Positions 24,959 to 33,754 of a DNA stretch of 62,103 nt are shown one piece after another; positions within the stretch are counted from its first letter, which is position 1, and every line of letters starts with the position of its first letter. Origin of the DNA: Actinomycetota bacterium (GTDB lineage: Bacteria; Actinomycetota; Acidimicrobiia; Acidimicrobiales; JAMDDE01). Location of the stretch: positions 1 to 62,103 of the forward strand of contig JAMDDE010000052.1 in the NCBI GenBank assembly GCA_023489235.1, read 5' to 3'. The notes under the pieces are model-generated. The model was not told the origin of the DNA and ran no database searches. It was given only the letters and a program-made list of their open reading frames with translations. The position numbers and the translations under genes were made by a program.

Positions 24959-25920
24959 GATCTCCCTTCGGAATCTTTCTCTTCGCTTCCCTCCGGGACG
25001 AGGAAGCCGCGGTAGACCTTGGTCACGTGTTCGATCAGGAATCCGTTCTTTCTGTACAGCTCGAAAGCGGGTAGATTGGATCCATCGACATAAAGAATGA
25101 CCTTACGCATACCTGAGCGTTGTAGCCAGGCGAGCCCTTCCTGCAGCAGTGCACGACCAAGCCCATGTCCTTGATAGGCGGGATCTACGGATAGCACATA
25201 GATCTCACCTACTGGGGGATCCACCTCTCTGTGTATCTTGGTCCAACAGGCACCTTGCAGACGATCGTCAGCTTCGTAGAGCAGGAACCCATGAGGGTCG
25301 AACCACTCTTCTGCTTCCCGCTGAAGCAGTTCAATCAAGGTCCAGTTGCTTTGCTCTGGATGCGAAGGGAATGCTCGATTGTTGAGTTCAAGCCAGAGCT
25401 TCTCGTCATGTCCAGGACGGAATGATCTTGTAGGCAAGGTAGTTGAGACTTCGGTGGCAAGCACCTTCCCCATCTGGTAGAGGTCACGGCTAGGTTCTAG
25501 ATGGAACTGTCCAGCCAAGCCATCTTCGTTCGGGCCGGGATCTGTGATCCACAGCTGAACCTCGCCTCCTCCTTGCTCTATGATCTCCGTAGTAGCCTGT
25601 TCCAGCAGGATCCTCCCGGTCTCTTTTACCGTTTTAGCATGTGATGGGTGGACTACCAGAGCTATCTCCCATCTGGATCTTGACTTGCGCACATGTAGGT
25701 ACCCATGAATCCCTTCAGGCGGAGAAGGATCCTCAGCTAGGAAGGAGAAGTAACCGCTTTGCGAATCGGCATTGAGAGTACTGTCTTGCAATTCGCGCCA
25801 TTTTTCTTCTGCCAAGGGTAACTGTCCTTTCATCTCTGTGATCTCAGAGAGCATAGCCATGACTCCACTGACATCCTCTGGCATGAGACGTCTGATCCTT
25901 GGTAAGCGTTCTTCGTCCAC
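24955..25920 (-). CDS. mshD: Mycothiol synthase-like double GNAT acetyltransferase
   Basis: 321 residues in two GNAT repeats, the layout of MshD. The second repeat has the acetyl-CoA binding motif VDPAYQGHGLGRALL, then LYVDGSNLPAFELYRKNGF, which is close to known mycothiol synthases. It would acetylate Cys-GlcN-Ins with acetyl-CoA, the last step of mycothiol synthesis, giving the actinobacterial redox buffer. The first repeat is degenerate, as usual. No other msh gene is in the window. A general two-domain acetyltransferase is the alternative. Confidence 0.8.
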   Translation of the reverse strand: MDEERLPRIRRLMPEDVSGVMAMLSEITEMKGQLPLAEEKWRELQDSTLNADSQSGYFSFLAEDPSPPEGIHGYLHVRKSRSRWEIALVVHPSHAKTVKETGRILLEQATTEIIEQGGGEVQLWITDPGPNEDGLAGQFHLEPSRDLYQMGKVLATEVSTTLPTRSFRPGHDEKLWLELNNRAFPSHPEQSNWTLIELLQREAEEWFDPHGFLLYEADDRLQGACWTKIHREVDPPVGEIYVLSVDPAYQGHGLGRALLQEGLAWLQRSGMRKVILYVDGSNLPAFELYRKNGFLIEHVTKVYRGFLVPEGSEEKDSEGRS

Positions 25921-26059
25921 TTGAACATCCTAGGAGAATCTCTTAGGAGCTGTCTGGGATGATCGCGTGCGGAGCGGTAATGGAATGGTTTGACGAGGTA
26001 TATTTCGCAGAGAAGAGGGGGCCTCCAGCAACCCTGAGGCATTGATGGAGCTATTTTCG

Positions 26060-26094
26060 TGTTTAGCTCAGGATAAGTGTTCAGTTCAGGAGAG
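26060..26094. repeat. Imperfect 18-bp tandem repeat in the mshD-nth gap
   Basis: TGTTTAGCTCAGGATAAG is followed at once by TGTTCAGTTCAGGAGAG (offset 18). It lies in the 227-bp divergent region between mshD and nth. No further structure is seen there. Confidence 0.6.
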
Positions 26095-26147
26095 ATTTTG
26101 GCCTGGATAGAAGGAGAACAAGGTTGGTGCCGGCTATGCTCAAGTAG

Positions 26148-26834
26148 ATGGATGATCAAGGTCGCAAGGGTGTAGCAACTACTTTGTCCGGTGCCGAGCT
26201 AGCCAAGGAAGTTGCCAGAAGACTTGCCGTAGAGTATCCAGGGGATGAACGCCAACTGTGTGCTTTGAAGCACAAGAACGCCTACGAACTGCTAGTTGCC
26301 ACTATTCTCTCAGCTCAATGTACAGACGAGCGAGTCAATCAAGTTACCCCCATGGTTTTCGAGGAATACCCGGATCCAGCTAGCCTTGCCGAAGCCAATC
26401 CCGAACATTTGGAGGAGCTGATACGGCCCACTGGCTTTTACCATGCCAAAGCTGCAAATTTGATCGGTATGGCCTCCACCGTGGTGGAGCGTTTTGCTGG
26501 AAACATTCCTTCCCGTATGGACGATCTGGTTACCTTACCGGGAGTGGGTCGCAAAACGGCCAATGTTGTTCTGGGTGTCGTCTTTGGCCAGCCTGGCCTA
26601 CCTGTGGACACCCATGTGGCCAGAGTAAGCCAGAGGATAGGATTGACTACCGAGAAGAATCCGGACAAGATTGAATCCGACCTCGTAGCAGTTCTCCCGC
26701 CCGAAGAATTAGCGAGCTTCAGTCTACGACTGATACTTCATGGCAGGAATGTCTGCAAAGCGAGAAAGCCCTTGTGCGAGAGGTGCGTACTCTCCGATAT
26801 TTGCTCATACGTTCGTCGCTCCACTTCTCTGTGA
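26148..26834 (+). CDS. nth: Endonuclease III
   Basis: 228 residues, typical for Nth. It is a base-excision glycosylase/AP lyase acting on oxidised pyrimidines. The helix-hairpin-helix LPGVGRKTANVV contains the catalytic Lys136, the catalytic Asp154 sits in VDTHVARVSQR, and the [4Fe-4S] cluster is given by Cys203, 210, 213 and 219 (C-x6-C-x2-C-x5-C). It is divergent from mshD and stands alone; a 547-bp non-coding stretch follows. Confidence 0.96.
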   Translation: MDDQGRKGVATTLSGAELAKEVARRLAVEYPGDERQLCALKHKNAYELLVATILSAQCTDERVNQVTPMVFEEYPDPASLAEANPEHLEELIRPTGFYHAKAANLIGMASTVVERFAGNIPSRMDDLVTLPGVGRKTANVVLGVVFGQPGLPVDTHVARVSQRIGLTTEKNPDKIESDLVAVLPPEELASFSLRLILHGRNVCKARKPLCERCVLSDICSYVRRSTSL

Positions 26835-26940
26835 TAGTACGCCACTCTCGTTGTGTCCGCTTCTTTTATTGTTTGTTCACATGTTCGCAAGGAATCGGCA
26901 ATCCTCAAGAGTACCTCGATTTCCCTGGCGGCTTCCGCTT

Positions 26941-27048
26941 TCAGGGAGACCACCTGTACTCAGTGCCAACACTTATCCTAGTAACGGTTACGCAACGATG
27001 CTGGCCAGACTACTCAGAGAGACCACCTGTACTCAGTGCCAACACTTA
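26941..27048. repeat. Direct repeat of about 35 bp with 73-bp offset downstream of nth
   Basis: The copies at about 26941-26975 and 27014-27048 share GAGACCACCTGTACTCAGTG and CCAACACTTA, with mismatches near the left end. The rest of the 73-bp unit has diverged. They stand just upstream of a candidate promoter (TATAAT at 27102-27107), so they may be operators or the remains of a tandem duplication. Confidence 0.8.
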
Positions 27049-27111
27049 CGGTCAGCATGTTAGCACTCATCCAGGACGGTATTTAAACGTTGGTGACCGG
27101 TTATAATAAAT

Positions 27112-27216
27112 AGTGCGGAACCGGTTCCCGCCACCTGGTTCCGAGGAGAGCGGTCCTGGGATCCGCCGCCCGGACCGTCCACAGATGGCGCCCTTTTCTG
27201 GGCGCCATCTGTGTTC
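27112..27216 (+). ncRNA. Candidate structured small RNA or leader between nth and the carbamoyltransferase gene
   Basis: A perfect TATAAT box (27102-27107) precedes about 100 bases with three helices: GGAACC (117-122 of 27xxx) with GGTTCC (27137-27142), CGGTCC (27151-27156) with GGACCG (27172-27177), and a 13-bp terminal hairpin at 27181-27212. The -35 match is weak. There is no good reading frame. I compared it mentally with SRP RNA, 6S, 6C and thiamine or SAM riboswitches and saw no convincing match. It could be a free small RNA or an attenuator for the gene at 27382. Confidence 0.35.
27181..27212 (+). terminator. Perfect 13-bp hairpin, likely intrinsic terminator
   Basis: ACAGATGGCGCCC (27181-27193) pairs perfectly with GGGCGCCATCTGT (27200-27212) around TTTTCT, followed by GTTCTTG. 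The T-tract is short and broken, but the stem is very stable. It would end the candidate small RNA or attenuate the next gene. Confidence 0.6.
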
Positions 27217-27381
27217 TTGAGCTGTTTCACTACTACATTCAAGATACTCTCTCCCTTTGGTATGGTCTGAGCTTAAGTGATGATCGTGGGATCCGTTTCA
27301 GTCGTTCACGCTTCTTGCCTGAAAGGCGTATCTGGATTTATATGCACCACGTTGGTGTTTGAAAGTCTGTAGCATACGGCC

Positions 27382-29049
27382 ATGCCTGCTCTTCTTGGAA
27401 TCAACTGTTTCAGTCATGATACAGCTGCATGTATCTTGGTAGATGGTGAACTCATTGCTCTAGCAGAAGAGGAACGTTTCAACCGCGATCGGCACACTAA
27501 GGCCTTTCCTGACTCCGCAATTGCCTTTTGTCTGCGCAAGGCGGGACTCACCATAGGTGAGATAGACGTAGTTGCAGTAGCCCAAAGGCCAGGCAGGGAC
27601 CTGCTCTTGGGGGCAGTAGATGCACTCAGGCGAGGAGCGCCTAAACGATTAGCTGCCCAAACATACATTGATGCTAGACTATATGCCAAAGAGATTGCTT
27701 TTAGAAAGCGTTACGGTTTTCGAGGACATCTTGTACGAGTAGGGCATCATGAGGCTCATGCAGCCAATGCCTTTTTTTCTAGTCCGTTCGACTCAGCAGC
27801 TGTATTGACGGTAGATCGAGGTGGAGACTTTCTCTCTACCTCCATGGCGGTCGGCGAAGGATCCCATATAAGATTCATCGATCAAGTGGCCAACCCACAC
27901 TCAATCGGGGAAGTCTACTCAGCCATAACCTGGTATCTGGGGTTTTTGCCCAATGCTGACGAAGGAAAGGTTATGGGTCTGGCACCTTATGGAGAGGACG
28001 GCTTGGTCAATGCTATCTCCGAAATGCTATATCCGACGAGGGCAGGACGGTTCAAGGTTAACCTCTCTTGGTTCGGCTACCAAAGGGAGGGATCCCCGGT
28101 ATCAGCCAAGTTCTACAACGTTTACGGACCCAAGAGAGTGCCCGAGACCGGGATAACCTCACGAGACAAAGACCTCGCTTATGCAGTCCAGGCTGTCACC
28201 GAGAATGCTTGCATCTACATAGCCAACAGCTTGAGGCAGTTAACCGGCCAAGCCAATCTTTGTCTTTCTGGTGGAGTAGCGCTCAATTCGGTGATGAATG
28301 CCAAATTGCTCGAACACTGTGGTTTCGAGAACATATTCATACCACCTACCGCCTCTGATGCCGGCAATGCCTTAGGAGCAGCCCTTTGGGCCTGGCATCA
28401 CCTCATGGGCAATGATCGCGGCTGGGAGATGCGCCATGCCTTTTACGGTGAGGAGTACGCAGACGAAGATATAGCAGTCGTACTCAAAAGAAGTGGGGTA
28501 CCGTTTAGAGAGGCAGTTGATCCCGCTGCTGAAGCTGCGGAATTGTTGACCAGGGGTAAGGTGGTGGGGTGGTTCCAGGGCAGAGCAGAAGTAGGTCCTA
28601 GAGCCCTTGGGGCACGCTCCATTCTTGCTGATCCACGTCGCTCCGAGATGCGTGACATAGTCAATGCTAGGGTAAAACGACGTGAATGGTTTCGTCCGTT
28701 CGCACCAAGCATTCTAGCTGAGCATGGCCATGAGTACTTCGAAAGGTACTATCCAACTCCTTTCATGACGATGGTGCTGCCAATCAAGTCGGATAAGAAA
28801 GAGGTTATTCCAGCGGTGTGCCATGTGGATGGCACGGGTAGGCTGCAAACGGTAACGAAAGATGACAATCCTCTGTTTCATCAGTTGATTAGGGAGTTTG
28901 CTCACAAGACGGGTGTTCCGGTTGTACTGAACACAAGCTTCAATGTACGAGGGGAGCCAATCGTTCATAGGCCAGAAGAGGCCATCGCTGACTTCCTCAA
29001 CTCAGACATGGATGCAGTTGTTCTAGGAAGATATATTGTTGAGAAGTAG
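27382..29049 (+). CDS. Carbamoyltransferase (NodU/TobZ family)
   Basis: 555 residues with the two domains of O-carbamoyltransferases. The N-terminal Kae1-like domain has GINCFSHDTAA, the metal-binding GHHEAHAA and VDRGGDF; further on are LSGGVALNSVMN and, in the C-terminal YrdC-unlike domain, GRAEVGPRALGARSILADPR. Such enzymes transfer carbamoyl from carbamoyl phosphate via an adenylate to a hydroxyl on a sugar, nodulation factor or antibiotic. No glycosyltransferase or secondary-metabolite gene is nearby, so the acceptor is unknown. It begins 165 bp after the hairpin and ends 70 bp before hisD. Confidence 0.9.
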   Translation: MPALLGINCFSHDTAACILVDGELIALAEEERFNRDRHTKAFPDSAIAFCLRKAGLTIGEIDVVAVAQRPGRDLLLGAVDALRRGAPKRLAAQTYIDARLYAKEIAFRKRYGFRGHLVRVGHHEAHAANAFFSSPFDSAAVLTVDRGGDFLSTSMAVGEGSHIRFIDQVANPHSIGEVYSAITWYLGFLPNADEGKVMGLAPYGEDGLVNAISEMLYPTRAGRFKVNLSWFGYQREGSPVSAKFYNVYGPKRVPETGITSRDKDLAYAVQAVTENACIYIANSLRQLTGQANLCLSGGVALNSVMNAKLLEHCGFENIFIPPTASDAGNALGAALWAWHHLMGNDRGWEMRHAFYGEEYADEDIAVVLKRSGVPFREAVDPAAEAAELLTRGKVVGWFQGRAEVGPRALGARSILADPRRSEMRDIVNARVKRREWFRPFAPSILAEHGHEYFERYYPTPFMTMVLPIKSDKKEVIPAVCHVDGTGRLQTVTKDDNPLFHQLIREFAHKTGVPVVLNTSFNVRGEPIVHRPEEAIADFLNSDMDAVVLGRYIVEK

Positions 29050-29101
29050 CGTATGATACATATGTTCATAAGCCTTAAGAGCTGATAACATAGGAGTCAC
29101 C

Positions 29102-29125
29102 ATGGATATGTTGGACCAATGCTGA
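29102..29125 (+). other. Possible 7-codon leader ORF overlapping the hisD start
   Basis: ATG 29102 follows TAGGAGTCACC, a good ribosome-binding site, and encodes MDMLDQC ending in TGA 29123-29125. The hisD ATG (29119) lies inside it in another frame and lacks its own clear ribosome-binding site, so translation of the short frame could deliver ribosomes to hisD. There are no His codons, so this is not a classical attenuator peptide. Confidence 0.25.
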
Positions 29126-30408
29126 AAACACTGGATCTCAGGGGTATACAGGATGCGACCGAGCTGGTAAGGAGATTGCCGCGTCCTCATTCAACAGACA
29201 ATGATGTTCTCGTGTTGGTAAGAGAGGTAGTAGAGGGGGTGCGTAGGGGGGGTGACAGTGCAGTGCGTGGCTACACTTTGCAGTTCGATGGAGTTGACCT
29301 GCCCGTTACCCGAGTTGATCCTCCCGAGATAAAAGCTGCCAAGAATAGTATTGCGCCAGAACTGTATTCCAGCTTACAGCGAGCATATGATCGTATTCTC
29401 GCTTACCACAGCTATGAACCTCCGTCCCTACCAGCGTTCCGCAGCGATGGCCTAGAGGTTGCCGAGCTAGTCAGACCGGTAGACAGGGCTGGAATATATG
29501 CTCCTGGTGGCCGAGCGGCTTATCCATCTACGGTGCTCATGTGTGCTGCACCTGCCCGTGTGGCTGGGGTTCCTGAACTGGTTCTGTGCGTACCACCCAA
29601 GAAGGACGGTACGGTTCCTCAGGTTGTTCTGGCTGCTGCTGAAATTGCCGGTATAGAAGAGGTGTACAAGATAGGTGGAGCCCAAGCCATTGCAGCTATG
29701 GCTCTAGGCACAGAGAGCTTGGGGAAAGTGGATGTCATCGTAGGCCCAGGGAACAAATATGTAGCAGAGGCCAAGAGAGTGGTCTCTCAATGGGTGGGAA
29801 TTCCATCTTCGTTCGCTGGCCCATCCGAGGTAGTAGTTGTGGCAGATGGGACTGTTGACCTGGAAGCAGTGGCGCTAGATGTCGTAGTGCAGGCAGAGCA
29901 TGGTCCCGATGGCCTTGCCTGGCTGATCACATGGGTGGATGGAGTGGCCGATGAGGTTTCTTCATTCGTGGGCAGGACGGTAGCATCTTCACCACGAGGA
30001 GAGGAAATACGTACTACTCTCGATACTGGAGGATATGCTGTGGTGGTGGATGGGCCAACAGAGGCAATGGCAGTAGCAAATGCTGTGGCACCAGAGCACC
30101 TGGAGCTATGTGTCGAGAACCCGGAGTCATTGCTGAGCATGGTGCAAAATGCTGGTGCTGTGTTCCTTGGAGCCTATGCGCCAGCCAGTCTTGGAGATTA
30201 CGCTGCAGGTCCCAATCATGTTCTACCCACTAACGGATCAGCTCGTTTTGCCAGTGCCTTGAGGCCAGACGATTTCCGAAAGCATATCCATGTGGTCTCG
30301 GCTGACCGCAACGGTCTGTGCAACCTTGCCAATGTAGTGATCACGATCGCAGAGGCCGAAGGGCTTCCTGCTCATGCTGAAGCTGTGCGGTTGCGGTGCA
30401 TGAAGTAG
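29119..30408 (+). CDS. hisD: Histidinol dehydrogenase
   Basis: 429 residues, the usual length. It oxidises histidinol to histidine with two NAD+, the last two steps of the pathway, using a zinc ion. Visible signatures: GRAAYPSTVLM, the IGGAQAIAAMA stretch, GPGNKYVAEAKR, a Gly-Pro-Ser-Glu motif, AEHGPDG, and the catalytic APEHLELC segment. It opens the his-trp cluster, with hisC starting 12 bp after its stop. Confidence 0.97.
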   Translation: MLKTLDLRGIQDATELVRRLPRPHSTDNDVLVLVREVVEGVRRGGDSAVRGYTLQFDGVDLPVTRVDPPEIKAAKNSIAPELYSSLQRAYDRILAYHSYEPPSLPAFRSDGLEVAELVRPVDRAGIYAPGGRAAYPSTVLMCAAPARVAGVPELVLCVPPKKDGTVPQVVLAAAEIAGIEEVYKIGGAQAIAAMALGTESLGKVDVIVGPGNKYVAEAKRVVSQWVGIPSSFAGPSEVVVVADGTVDLEAVALDVVVQAEHGPDGLAWLITWVDGVADEVSSFVGRTVASSPRGEEIRTTLDTGGYAVVVDGPTEAMAVANAVAPEHLELCVENPESLLSMVQNAGAVFLGAYAPASLGDYAAGPNHVLPTNGSARFASALRPDDFRKHIHVVSADRNGLCNLANVVITIAEAEGLPAHAEAVRLRCMK

Positions 30409-30419
30409 AGGAGTTGCCT

Positions 30420-31556
30420 ATGGAGGAGGCAGGTGAGAGCTTCCCCTTGCCGAGGGATGTGGTAGTCGACTCGAGGACGAAAGCAGACAAGATCAGGAAG
30501 TTGCTTCGCAGCGACCTGGTGGGGATGAGGCCTTACAGCTCTCCTCAGTTGGTGGCCAAGGTACGGTTGAACGCCAACGAATCACCGTTTGCGCCATCGA
30601 CTGAATGGCTAAGAGCCTTCCTGGAAGCGGTTGAGCTCATTAAGTTCAATCGCTACCCCGACCGTGCTGCACAAGAGCTGCGCATCGGCCTTGCTAGGTT
30701 GCACAAGGTGCTTCCTGAACAGGTGTTTTGCGCCAATGGTTCAAATGAGGTCATCCAGTCATTGCTGCTAGCTTATGGAGGCCCAGGTCGCCAGGTGGCA
30801 GTTTTCGAGCCTACTTATACCATGTATCAACGGATTGCCAAGGTAACCTTTACCGAGGTTGTGAAGGGAGTCCGTGGAGACGACCTTCGTCTTAATCCAT
30901 CTGTGGTAGACGAGCTGTTCAACAAGTTCTCTCCATCTGTAGTTCTTCTGTGTTCACCCAATAATCCTACGGGAGTTCCCGAGAATGAGGAGACCGTGGC
31001 TTACTTGTTGCAGAAGGCGCCGGGTCTTGTGGTAGTAGATGAGGCTTATGGTCAGTTCAATAAGTGGTCAGCGCTTTGCCTGTTCGGGAATCACCCCAAC
31101 TCAGAGCAGCTGGCGGTAGTGAGAACCTTCTCCAAAACTTGGGCAATGGCTGCTAACCGCCTTGGTTACTTGATTGGCAGTGAAGAACTGGTAGCCTCCT
31201 TGGAACTGGTTACCCTTCCGTACCACCTGGATGCCGTGAAACAAATCGCAGGAGCACTAGCTCTAGAGTTTCGACAAGAGATGGAGTCAGTGGTGGAAAC
31301 CATCATAGACGAGAGGGAGCGTGTCCAACGTCGACTAGCTGAGCTACCAGTGGAGTACTGGCCTTCTAGCGCGAATTTCATTTTATTTCGGCCTCTTGAG
31401 CACGACTCCGGTACAGTGTGGCAAAGGCTGCTCGACCGTTCCGTGTTGATTCGCGACTGTTCGAATTGGCCTGGGGCTACAGGATGTCTACGAGTTACCG
31501 TAGGTACGAGAGAAGAAAATGACGCCTTTCTACAGGCCTTGGCAGACTCGCTCTGA
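30420..31556 (+). CDS. hisC: Histidinol-phosphate aminotransferase
   Basis: 378 residues from ATG 30420, chosen because AGAGGAG at 30407-30413 is well placed for it; a frame from ATG 30396 overlaps hisD. It is a PLP fold-type I aminotransferase giving L-histidinol phosphate. Motifs: NANESPF, ANGSNEVIQ, CSPNNPTG, VVDEAYGQF, and the PLP lysine in RTFSKTWAMA. Class II aminotransferases that act on aromatic amino acids are related, but the position between hisD and hisB supports HisC. Confidence 0.95.
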   Translation: MEEAGESFPLPRDVVVDSRTKADKIRKLLRSDLVGMRPYSSPQLVAKVRLNANESPFAPSTEWLRAFLEAVELIKFNRYPDRAAQELRIGLARLHKVLPEQVFCANGSNEVIQSLLLAYGGPGRQVAVFEPTYTMYQRIAKVTFTEVVKGVRGDDLRLNPSVVDELFNKFSPSVVLLCSPNNPTGVPENEETVAYLLQKAPGLVVVDEAYGQFNKWSALCLFGNHPNSEQLAVVRTFSKTWAMAANRLGYLIGSEELVASLELVTLPYHLDAVKQIAGALALEFRQEMESVVETIIDERERVQRRLAELPVEYWPSSANFILFRPLEHDSGTVWQRLLDRSVLIRDCSNWPGATGCLRVTVGTREENDAFLQALADSL

Positions 31557-31640
31557 ACAAAGGCTCATGGATGCATCACGTACAACTATCGAGAGAGGTC
31601 TCTTGTCTTCATTGGCTCTCACAGGAGGTGGGCAAAATAG

Positions 31641-32234
31641 ATGAGCAGGACGGCTAGTCTGTCTCGTGTTACCACCGAGACCGCAGTCCAGGTCGACGTG
31701 GAACTGGACGGTTCTGGTGAGCACAGAGTCTCTACAGGGCTGCCCTTTTTCAATCATATGCTAGCTCAGCTCGCCAGGCATTCAGGGTTCGACTTGGAGG
31801 TCAAGGCCAAGGGTGACTTGGAGGTTGATGCTCATCACTTGGTTGAAGATGTCGGCTTGACCATGGGTAAGGCCGTAGATGAAGCTCTTGGCGATCGTCA
31901 CTCTGTATCTAGATTTGCTTCAGTTGCTGTTCCGCTGGATGAGTCCCTGGTCGAGGTAGCCTTGGACCTCTCCGGTAGACCGATGCTCGTATGGCGTGGT
32001 GAACTGCCCACTGCGGGAGGAGGCCTTGGGATCCCTCCTTTCGATCCTCAGCTTGCCGAAGAGTTCTGGAGAGCATTCTCTACTACCGCAAGGATTACCC
32101 TGCATGTGCGGTTAGCGTATGGACGAAATGCACACCATTTGGTAGAGGCTTCGTTCAAGGCAGTGGCTCATGCACTCGGAAGCGCCTCTCGTATGACTGG
32201 ATCAAGTATTCCATCCACCAAAGGCATGCTATGA
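31641..32234 (+). CDS. hisB: Imidazoleglycerol-phosphate dehydratase
   Basis: 197 residues, a monofunctional HisB without the phosphatase domain. The manganese-binding His motifs FFNHMLAQLARHSG and DAHHLVEDVG appear in the first repeat and NAHHLVEA in the second. It dehydrates imidazole glycerol phosphate. ACAGGAGGTG at 31621-31630 sets the ATG start. The 123 bp between it and hisH hold no recognisable gene. Confidence 0.97.
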   Translation: MSRTASLSRVTTETAVQVDVELDGSGEHRVSTGLPFFNHMLAQLARHSGFDLEVKAKGDLEVDAHHLVEDVGLTMGKAVDEALGDRHSVSRFASVAVPLDESLVEVALDLSGRPMLVWRGELPTAGGGLGIPPFDPQLAEEFWRAFSTTARITLHVRLAYGRNAHHLVEASFKAVAHALGSASRMTGSSIPSTKGML

Positions 32235-32357
32235 ATACAGAGGTCTTTCATGAAGATTCCAGCTTGAAACCACCTCGACACATTGATCGACGTGGCGTGA
32301 GTACAAGGATCCTTCAAGAACTAGATGAACAGGAAATATCGAACATTGTTGTGAGGC

Positions 32358-32981
32358 GTGCTTGCTGTGATAGCAGTCGTTGATTATGGAATTGGCAATT
32401 TGCGATCTGCTGAAAAAGCTTTGCAGAGGACTGGTGCAAAAGCCGAGCTAGTCGACGACCCCGAGAAAGTGGCTGATGCTGTTGGCGTAGTACTCCCTGG
32501 TGTTGGGGATTTTGGTAGATGCATCAGTGCATTGAGGTCTACGGGCATGGACGAAGCAGTTAGATCAATAATTGCCCAGGGGCGTCCGTTCTTGGGTATA
32601 TGCGTAGGCTTGCAGATGCTCTACGAAGGATCCGAGGAGGATCCTTCGGTTCCAGGACTCGGCATCTTGGATGGAGTAGTGAGGAAACTTCCTTCTTCGG
32701 TGAAGATACCGCAAATGCAATGGAATACATTGAAGAAGACACTTGCCAGGGACAGCATACTGTTCGAAGGACTGGCCGAGGATACGGATATTTGGGTGTA
32801 TTTCGTGCATTCATACGCTCCGGAGGTAACCACTTCCACCACGGCTGTGTGTGAGTACGGCAGGATAATGACTGCCGCCGCGGAGAGAGGCTCGGTGTAT
32901 GGGACTCAGTTCCATCCGGAGAAGTCTGGCGGAGTAGGCCTTGCTATCCTCTCTAACTTCGTGCGGAGGTGTGGTGAATGA
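32358..32981 (+). CDS. hisH: Imidazole glycerol phosphate synthase, glutaminase subunit
   Basis: 207 residues of the class I glutamine amidotransferase fold. Nucleophile Cys is in FLGICVGLQML, and the His-Glu pair in GTQFHPEKSG. It supplies ammonia to HisF. The start is GTG 32358 or GTG 32367. The stop overlaps the hisA start by four bases. A 10-bp inverted repeat (32624-32633 and 32639-32648) lies in the coding region after the catalytic loop; I see no functional reason for it. Confidence 0.96.
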   Translation: MLAVIAVVDYGIGNLRSAEKALQRTGAKAELVDDPEKVADAVGVVLPGVGDFGRCISALRSTGMDEAVRSIIAQGRPFLGICVGLQMLYEGSEEDPSVPGLGILDGVVRKLPSSVKIPQMQWNTLKKTLARDSILFEGLAEDTDIWVYFVHSYAPEVTTSTTAVCEYGRIMTAAAERGSVYGTQFHPEKSGGVGLAILSNFVRRCGE

Positions 32982-33754
32982 CTCTGGAGCTCTATCCGGC
33001 AGTCGACATCTTGGACGGCAGGTTCGTGCGGTTGCTCCAAGGCGAATTCGGCAAGGTAACCCAGTACGGCGACCCTCTTGAAGTTGCAGAACGGTTCTTC
33101 GAACAAGGAGCGCGATGGTTGCACGTGGTTGACCTGAATGCAGCTAAGGATGGGTCGACGAAGAACCGCTTCATCGTGGAACAATTAGTGCGCCATCTCG
33201 ACATGAACATACAGGTGGGGGGTGGCATACGTGATGTAGCAACAGTCGAGCTACTTCTATCCAAGGGAGCTAGCAGAGTAGTACTCGGCACGTTGGCCGC
33301 AAGTGATCCAGAGCTGGTGAAGTCGTTGGCCGAGCGCTATAGAGGCAGGATAGCTATTGCCTTGGACTACAGGTACCAAGTATCCGACGAGGAAGGTTCT
33401 TCTCGAGAGGGAAGGACACGTGAGGTAGCTGTAAATGGGTGGACCTCTGGGTCACAGAGAGATCTTACGGAGCTGCTGATGGAGTACTCCGACAGTGATA
33501 TTGCTGCGGTTGTGCTCACTGACATATCACGAGATGGAAGTTTGAGCGGTCCTGACCTGGCAGGGTTGGTCGAGGTGCTTTCCCTCACCGATCTGCCCAT
33601 CATTGCTTCTGGTGGGGTGCGCGGCTTGGAAGATCTCCAAGCCTTGCATGAGTTGAAGGGTGGGGGTAGAAGGCTAGCTGGAGTGATAGTTGGCCGAGCT
33701 TTGGCAGCAGGAGAATTGCAGATAGAGGAGGCATTAGCTGTTTGCGCGCGGTAA
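32978..33754 (+). CDS. hisA: ProFAR isomerase (HisA)
   Basis: 258 residues, a (beta/alpha)8 barrel. Motifs: [21 protein letters not shown], the GWTSGS loop, VLTDISRDG and [10 protein letters not shown]. In many actinobacteria this gene is the bifunctional priA, which also isomerises phosphoribosylanthranilate. Here a separate trpF is present downstream, so the simpler HisA role is likely. A stretch around residues 135-150 ([13 protein letters not shown]) is an insertion rich in charged residues. It overlaps hisF by 13 bases. Confidence 0.94.
   Translation: MTLELYPAVDILDGRFVRLLQGEFGKVTQYGDPLEVAERFFEQGARWLHVVDLNAAKDGSTKNRFIVEQLVRHLDMNIQVGGGIRDVATVELLLSKGASRVVLGTLAASDPELVKSLAERYRGRIAIALDYRYQVSDEEGSSREGRTREVAVNGWTSGSQRDLTELLMEYSDSDIAAVVLTDISRDGSLSGPDLAGLVEVLSLTDLPIIASGGVRGLEDLQALHELKGGGRRLAGVIVGRALAAGELQIEEALAVCAR

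Noticed and set aside
26835-27381. 6C RNA, SRP RNA or 6S RNA as identity of the structured element
   Set aside because: The C-rich hexameric loops of 6C RNA and the GGAAGG/AGCAG apical motif of SRP RNA are missing; 6S needs a long central bubble that I cannot draw here.
32624-32648. 10-bp perfect inverted repeat inside hisH
   Set aside because: It falls in conserved coding sequence and neither regulation nor a second copy supports a function; probably chance.
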